14,768 nucleotides of DNA from Clostridiales bacterium (GTDB lineage Bacteria > Bacillota > Clostridia > Oscillospirales > Oscillospiraceae), in assembly GCA_021200895.1 (NCBI GenBank), contig JAJQFX010000038.1, positions 1-14,768 on the forward strand, in the 5' to 3' direction. Below are positions 13,320 through 14,768 of this stretch, piece by piece. The position numbers were made by a program, and so were the translations under genes. The stretch's first letter is position 1. Every line of letters begins with the position of its first letter. The notes beneath the pieces are model-generated. The model searched no databases, was not told the origin of the DNA, and was given only the letters and a program-made list of their open reading frames with translations.

Positions 13320-13382
13320 GCTGTCAAAAAAATCCAATTCCCGCCGCTGGAAAGGCCGCCAGCTTTTGGCGGGGCGCTGCGC

Positions 13383-13412
13383 CGCATAGTTCGGGCGGAA
13401 TTTCTCATACTA
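13383..13412 (+). promoter_or_regulatory. Sigma-G-type promoter for the spore protein gene
   Basis: CATACTA (13406-13412) fits the forespore sigma-G -10 consensus CATWHTA, and CGCATA (13383-13388) fits five of six positions of the -35 TGHATR, with a 17-base spacer. It lies 60 bases upstream of an alpha/beta SASP start, where such a promoter is expected in spore formers. Confidence 0.65.
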
Positions 13413-13472
13413 CACTCGTCACTTCCACTCAGGAAGGGTCGAATCTTGAATAGAAAGAGAGATGCAACGAGT

Positions 13473-13673
13473 ATGGCTAACAGCAACAGCAATAAGATCG
13501 TCGTGCCCCAGGCACGGGAGGCCATGGACAAGTTCAAAATGGAGGCCGCCAACGAGGTGGGCGTCAACCTGCAGCAGGGCTACAACGGCGACATCACCGC
13601 CCGTCAGGCCGGTTCCATCGGCGGCCAGATGGTGCGCAAGATGATCGAGGCTTACGAGCAGGGCCTGAAGTAA
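13473..13673 (+). CDS. Alpha/beta-type small acid-soluble spore protein
   Basis: Alpha/beta SASPs coat DNA in the dormant spore, hold it in an A-like form and protect it from UV and heat; they are degraded on germination by the GPR protease. The 66 residues carry both family signatures: KFKMEAANEVGVNL (20-33), including the M-E-A-A-N-E protease site, and GYNGDITARQAGSIGGQMVRKMI (36-58). ATG 13473 gives the usual MA(N/S) start, though the site before it is weak (AAAGAGAG region). An in-frame TTG at 13446 has a better AGGAAGG upstream but would add an atypical LNRKRDATS extension. The frame is also open further upstream, where it shows no family sequence. A sigma-G-type promoter and a terminator flank the gene, so it is probably a single-gene, forespore-specific unit. 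Confidence 0.95.
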   Translation: MANSNSNKIVVPQAREAMDKFKMEAANEVGVNLQQGYNGDITARQAGSIGGQMVRKMIEAYEQGLK

Positions 13674-13735
13674 TTCTGCCCCCTCCGCCCTCACCGGGGC
13701 GGAACGGAGTACCATTCTGAACCTTTTCACGCAAA

Positions 13736-13770
13736 GAGGCAGCCGGCCAGCAGGCCGGCTGTCTCCTTTT
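13736..13770 (+). terminator. Terminator after the spore protein gene
   Basis: CAGCCGGCC (13740-13748) and GGCCGGCTG (13753-13761) form a 9-bp stem with an AGCA loop, extended by GAG/CTC on the outside, and TTTT follows at 13767-13770. It lies in the short gap between two convergent genes. Confidence 0.8.
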
Positions 13771-13792
13771 ATCATGTACAGCTTACGCAAAC

Positions 13793-14536
13793 TCACACGG
13801 GCAGCACGACGGAGCCGCCCGCCGCGCAAATGTTCAGCAGCTTGCCGTCTGCAATGCGGTAGCCCTCCCCATAGAGGGTGGTGACGCCGTCCTTCACCAG
13901 CAGGTAGCTGCCGTCCACCAGGGCGTAGAACGCCCGCCCCATGCTGTCCCCATAGGTGATGTCCTCAAAGAGGCGCATCCCGTCCAGCGTTGCGTGGCGC
14001 ACCGCCTGATAGTGGGGCAGCACCATGGCCCTGGTCAGCCCCAGGCCGGGGAGGAACCGCTGATAGCCGGGGTCGATGGCCTCCCCCTCCAACTCCGGCT
14101 GGGCGTAGACCACCTCCGTGCTGTTCATGGTGCCTGCGCTGATGCTCAGCACAATGCCGGGGTAGCCCGCCAGCTTCTCCCGCAGGCCGATGCGCTGGAA
14201 AAAGGCGTTCTGGGTGGGGACGTGGCCCCCTGCCAAAATCAGCAGGTCAAACCGGCGCAGCGCCTCGGCGGAGTAGTCCCCGCTGGCCCCGTCCCAGACC
14301 GCCAGCCCGGCGAAGGGCAGGCCGGAGACGGCGAAGGCCTCCCCCAGCTCCGCCGCCCGGGACAGGTTCTCCTCATGCTCCTCCGGGGCGGCGCTGATGA
14401 ACAGCGCCTCCATCTCCGGCTTCCACAGGGCGGCCAGCCGGTCGATGAGGCCATTGGTGCCGTTGACCTCTCTGGCGCTGTAGGGGTGCTCCGCATCCTT
14501 GGGGATGGCGGGGCTGCTGGTCAAAAATGCAATCAT
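13793..14536 (-). CDS. Peptidase E-like S51 family protein
   Basis: The 247 residues match the S51 family (dipeptidase E/cyanophycinase-like, class I glutamine amidotransferase-like fold). Peptidase E cleaves dipeptides with N-terminal Asp; substrate specificity of this relative is unknown. LLILAGGHVPTQNAFF (98-113) forms the glycine-rich turn, SISAGTMN (131-138) carries the nucleophile Ser133 in the elbow, and LPHYQ (173-177) supplies the likely catalytic His175. The start at 14536 is chosen because AAAGGAAG lies about eight bases upstream and the protein then begins with the hydrophobic strand MIAFLTSSPA. An in-frame ATG at 14575 adds 13 residues with no site. No signal peptide is seen, so it is cytoplasmic. 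It has its own promoter and is convergent with the spore protein gene. Confidence 0.86.
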   Translation of the reverse strand: MIAFLTSSPAIPKDAEHPYSAREVNGTNGLIDRLAALWKPEMEALFISAAPEEHEENLSRAAELGEAFAVSGLPFAGLAVWDGASGDYSAEALRRFDLLILAGGHVPTQNAFFQRIGLREKLAGYPGIVLSISAGTMNSTEVVYAQPELEGEAIDPGYQRFLPGLGLTRAMVLPHYQAVRHATLDGMRLFEDITYGDSMGRAFYALVDGSYLLVKDGVTTLYGEGYRIADGKLLNICAAGGSVVLPV

Positions 14537-14609
14537 GGCGTTGCTTCCTTTCCCGATTCCGGGGGAAACTGTCACAGCCTCCCACCGGAGATAGTTTTAT
14601 TCTGCGGCT

Positions 14610-14638
14610 ATTGTACCACAATTTTCCCGGACATGGAA
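14610..14638 (-). promoter_or_regulatory. Promoter for the S51 peptidase gene
   Basis: On the minus strand TGGTACAAT gives an extended -10 (TACAAT at 14610-14615), with a weak TTCCAT -35 (14633-14638) 17 bases upstream. Initiation near 14603 leaves a leader of about 66 nt before the start at 14536. Confidence 0.55.
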
Positions 14639-14691
14639 GGGGTTCCCCGTTTATGCACAGAAATCAAGTTTTCGGTTAAATGTACCAAAGA

Positions 14692-14768
14692 ACCCCCTCA
14701 GTCTGGCCTTGCGGCCAGCCAGCTCCCCTTTCAGGGCAATGTCATCAATTTAAGGGGATTACGCTCCT
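14692..14768 (-). repeat. Interspersed multi-hairpin repeat, copy 2 (partial, inverted)
   Basis: On the minus strand this segment reads CCCTGAAAGGGGAGCTGGC, then GGCC-GCAA-GGCC and GACTGAGGGG, matching copy 1 (8037-8142). It lacks the first hairpin and four bases (GCTC) of the second stem; AATCCCC near the window edge could form the outer stem with GAGGGGGTT. It may continue past the window. Positions 14755-14768 also repeat, inverted, the 14 bases just before the NUDIX start codon (8267-8280). Confidence 0.65.

Overview
The window comes from a GC-rich, spore-forming member of the Clostridia. The base composition, the division/cell-wall (dcw) gene order without ftsA, strong AAGGAG/AGGAGG ribosome sites and an alpha/beta small acid-soluble spore protein with a sigma-G-type promoter fit the Oscillospiraceae (Flavonifractor/Lawsonibacter/Pseudoflavonifractor type). 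That placement is inference. All genes down to the membrane-anchored regulator are on the plus strand. Two later genes, an AI-2E-type permease and an S51 peptidase, are on the minus strand.

Region 1 (1-7815) is the distal half of a dcw cluster: a degenerate MurE-like reading frame, mraY, ftsW, murG, a shortened murA, ftsQ/divIB and ftsZ. Gaps are 28-56 nt up to ftsQ; ftsZ follows after 143 nt with its own sigma-A-type promoter. MraY, FtsW, MurG and FtsZ keep their catalytic or binding motifs and should supply lipid I/lipid II synthesis, septal glycan polymerisation and the Z-ring. Two cluster members look catalytically compromised. The MurE-like frame has lost the motifs for carbamoyl-lysine, DNPR and GKGHE and has an in-frame TAA at 29-31. 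The MurA has lost about 67 residues that include several substrate-binding side chains. murD, which often lies between mraY and ftsW, is absent. Working MurA, MurD and MurE must therefore be encoded elsewhere if these readings are right.

Region 2 (7816-8280) has no credible gene. It holds a roughly 228-bp MITE-like element with imperfect terminal inverted repeats and a multi-hairpin core, flanked by short purine/pyrimidine-variant heptamer repeats. A second, partial and inverted copy of the core lies at the right edge (14692-14768).

Region 3 (8281-10893) carries a CoA-pyrophosphatase-type NUDIX hydrolase, a stand-alone LarC C-terminal domain protein, a strong terminator, and a membrane-anchored HTH regulator with six predicted membrane segments and an acidic outer domain. 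A perfect 34-bp palindrome separates it from the convergent permease gene.

Region 4 (10965-14768) holds the AI-2E-family permease (minus), a divergently transcribed ornithine carbamoyltransferase (plus), the spore protein gene (plus) and a peptidase E-like S51 protein (minus), each with recognisable promoter or terminator signals. No rRNA, tRNA, CRISPR array, transposase or phage gene was seen.
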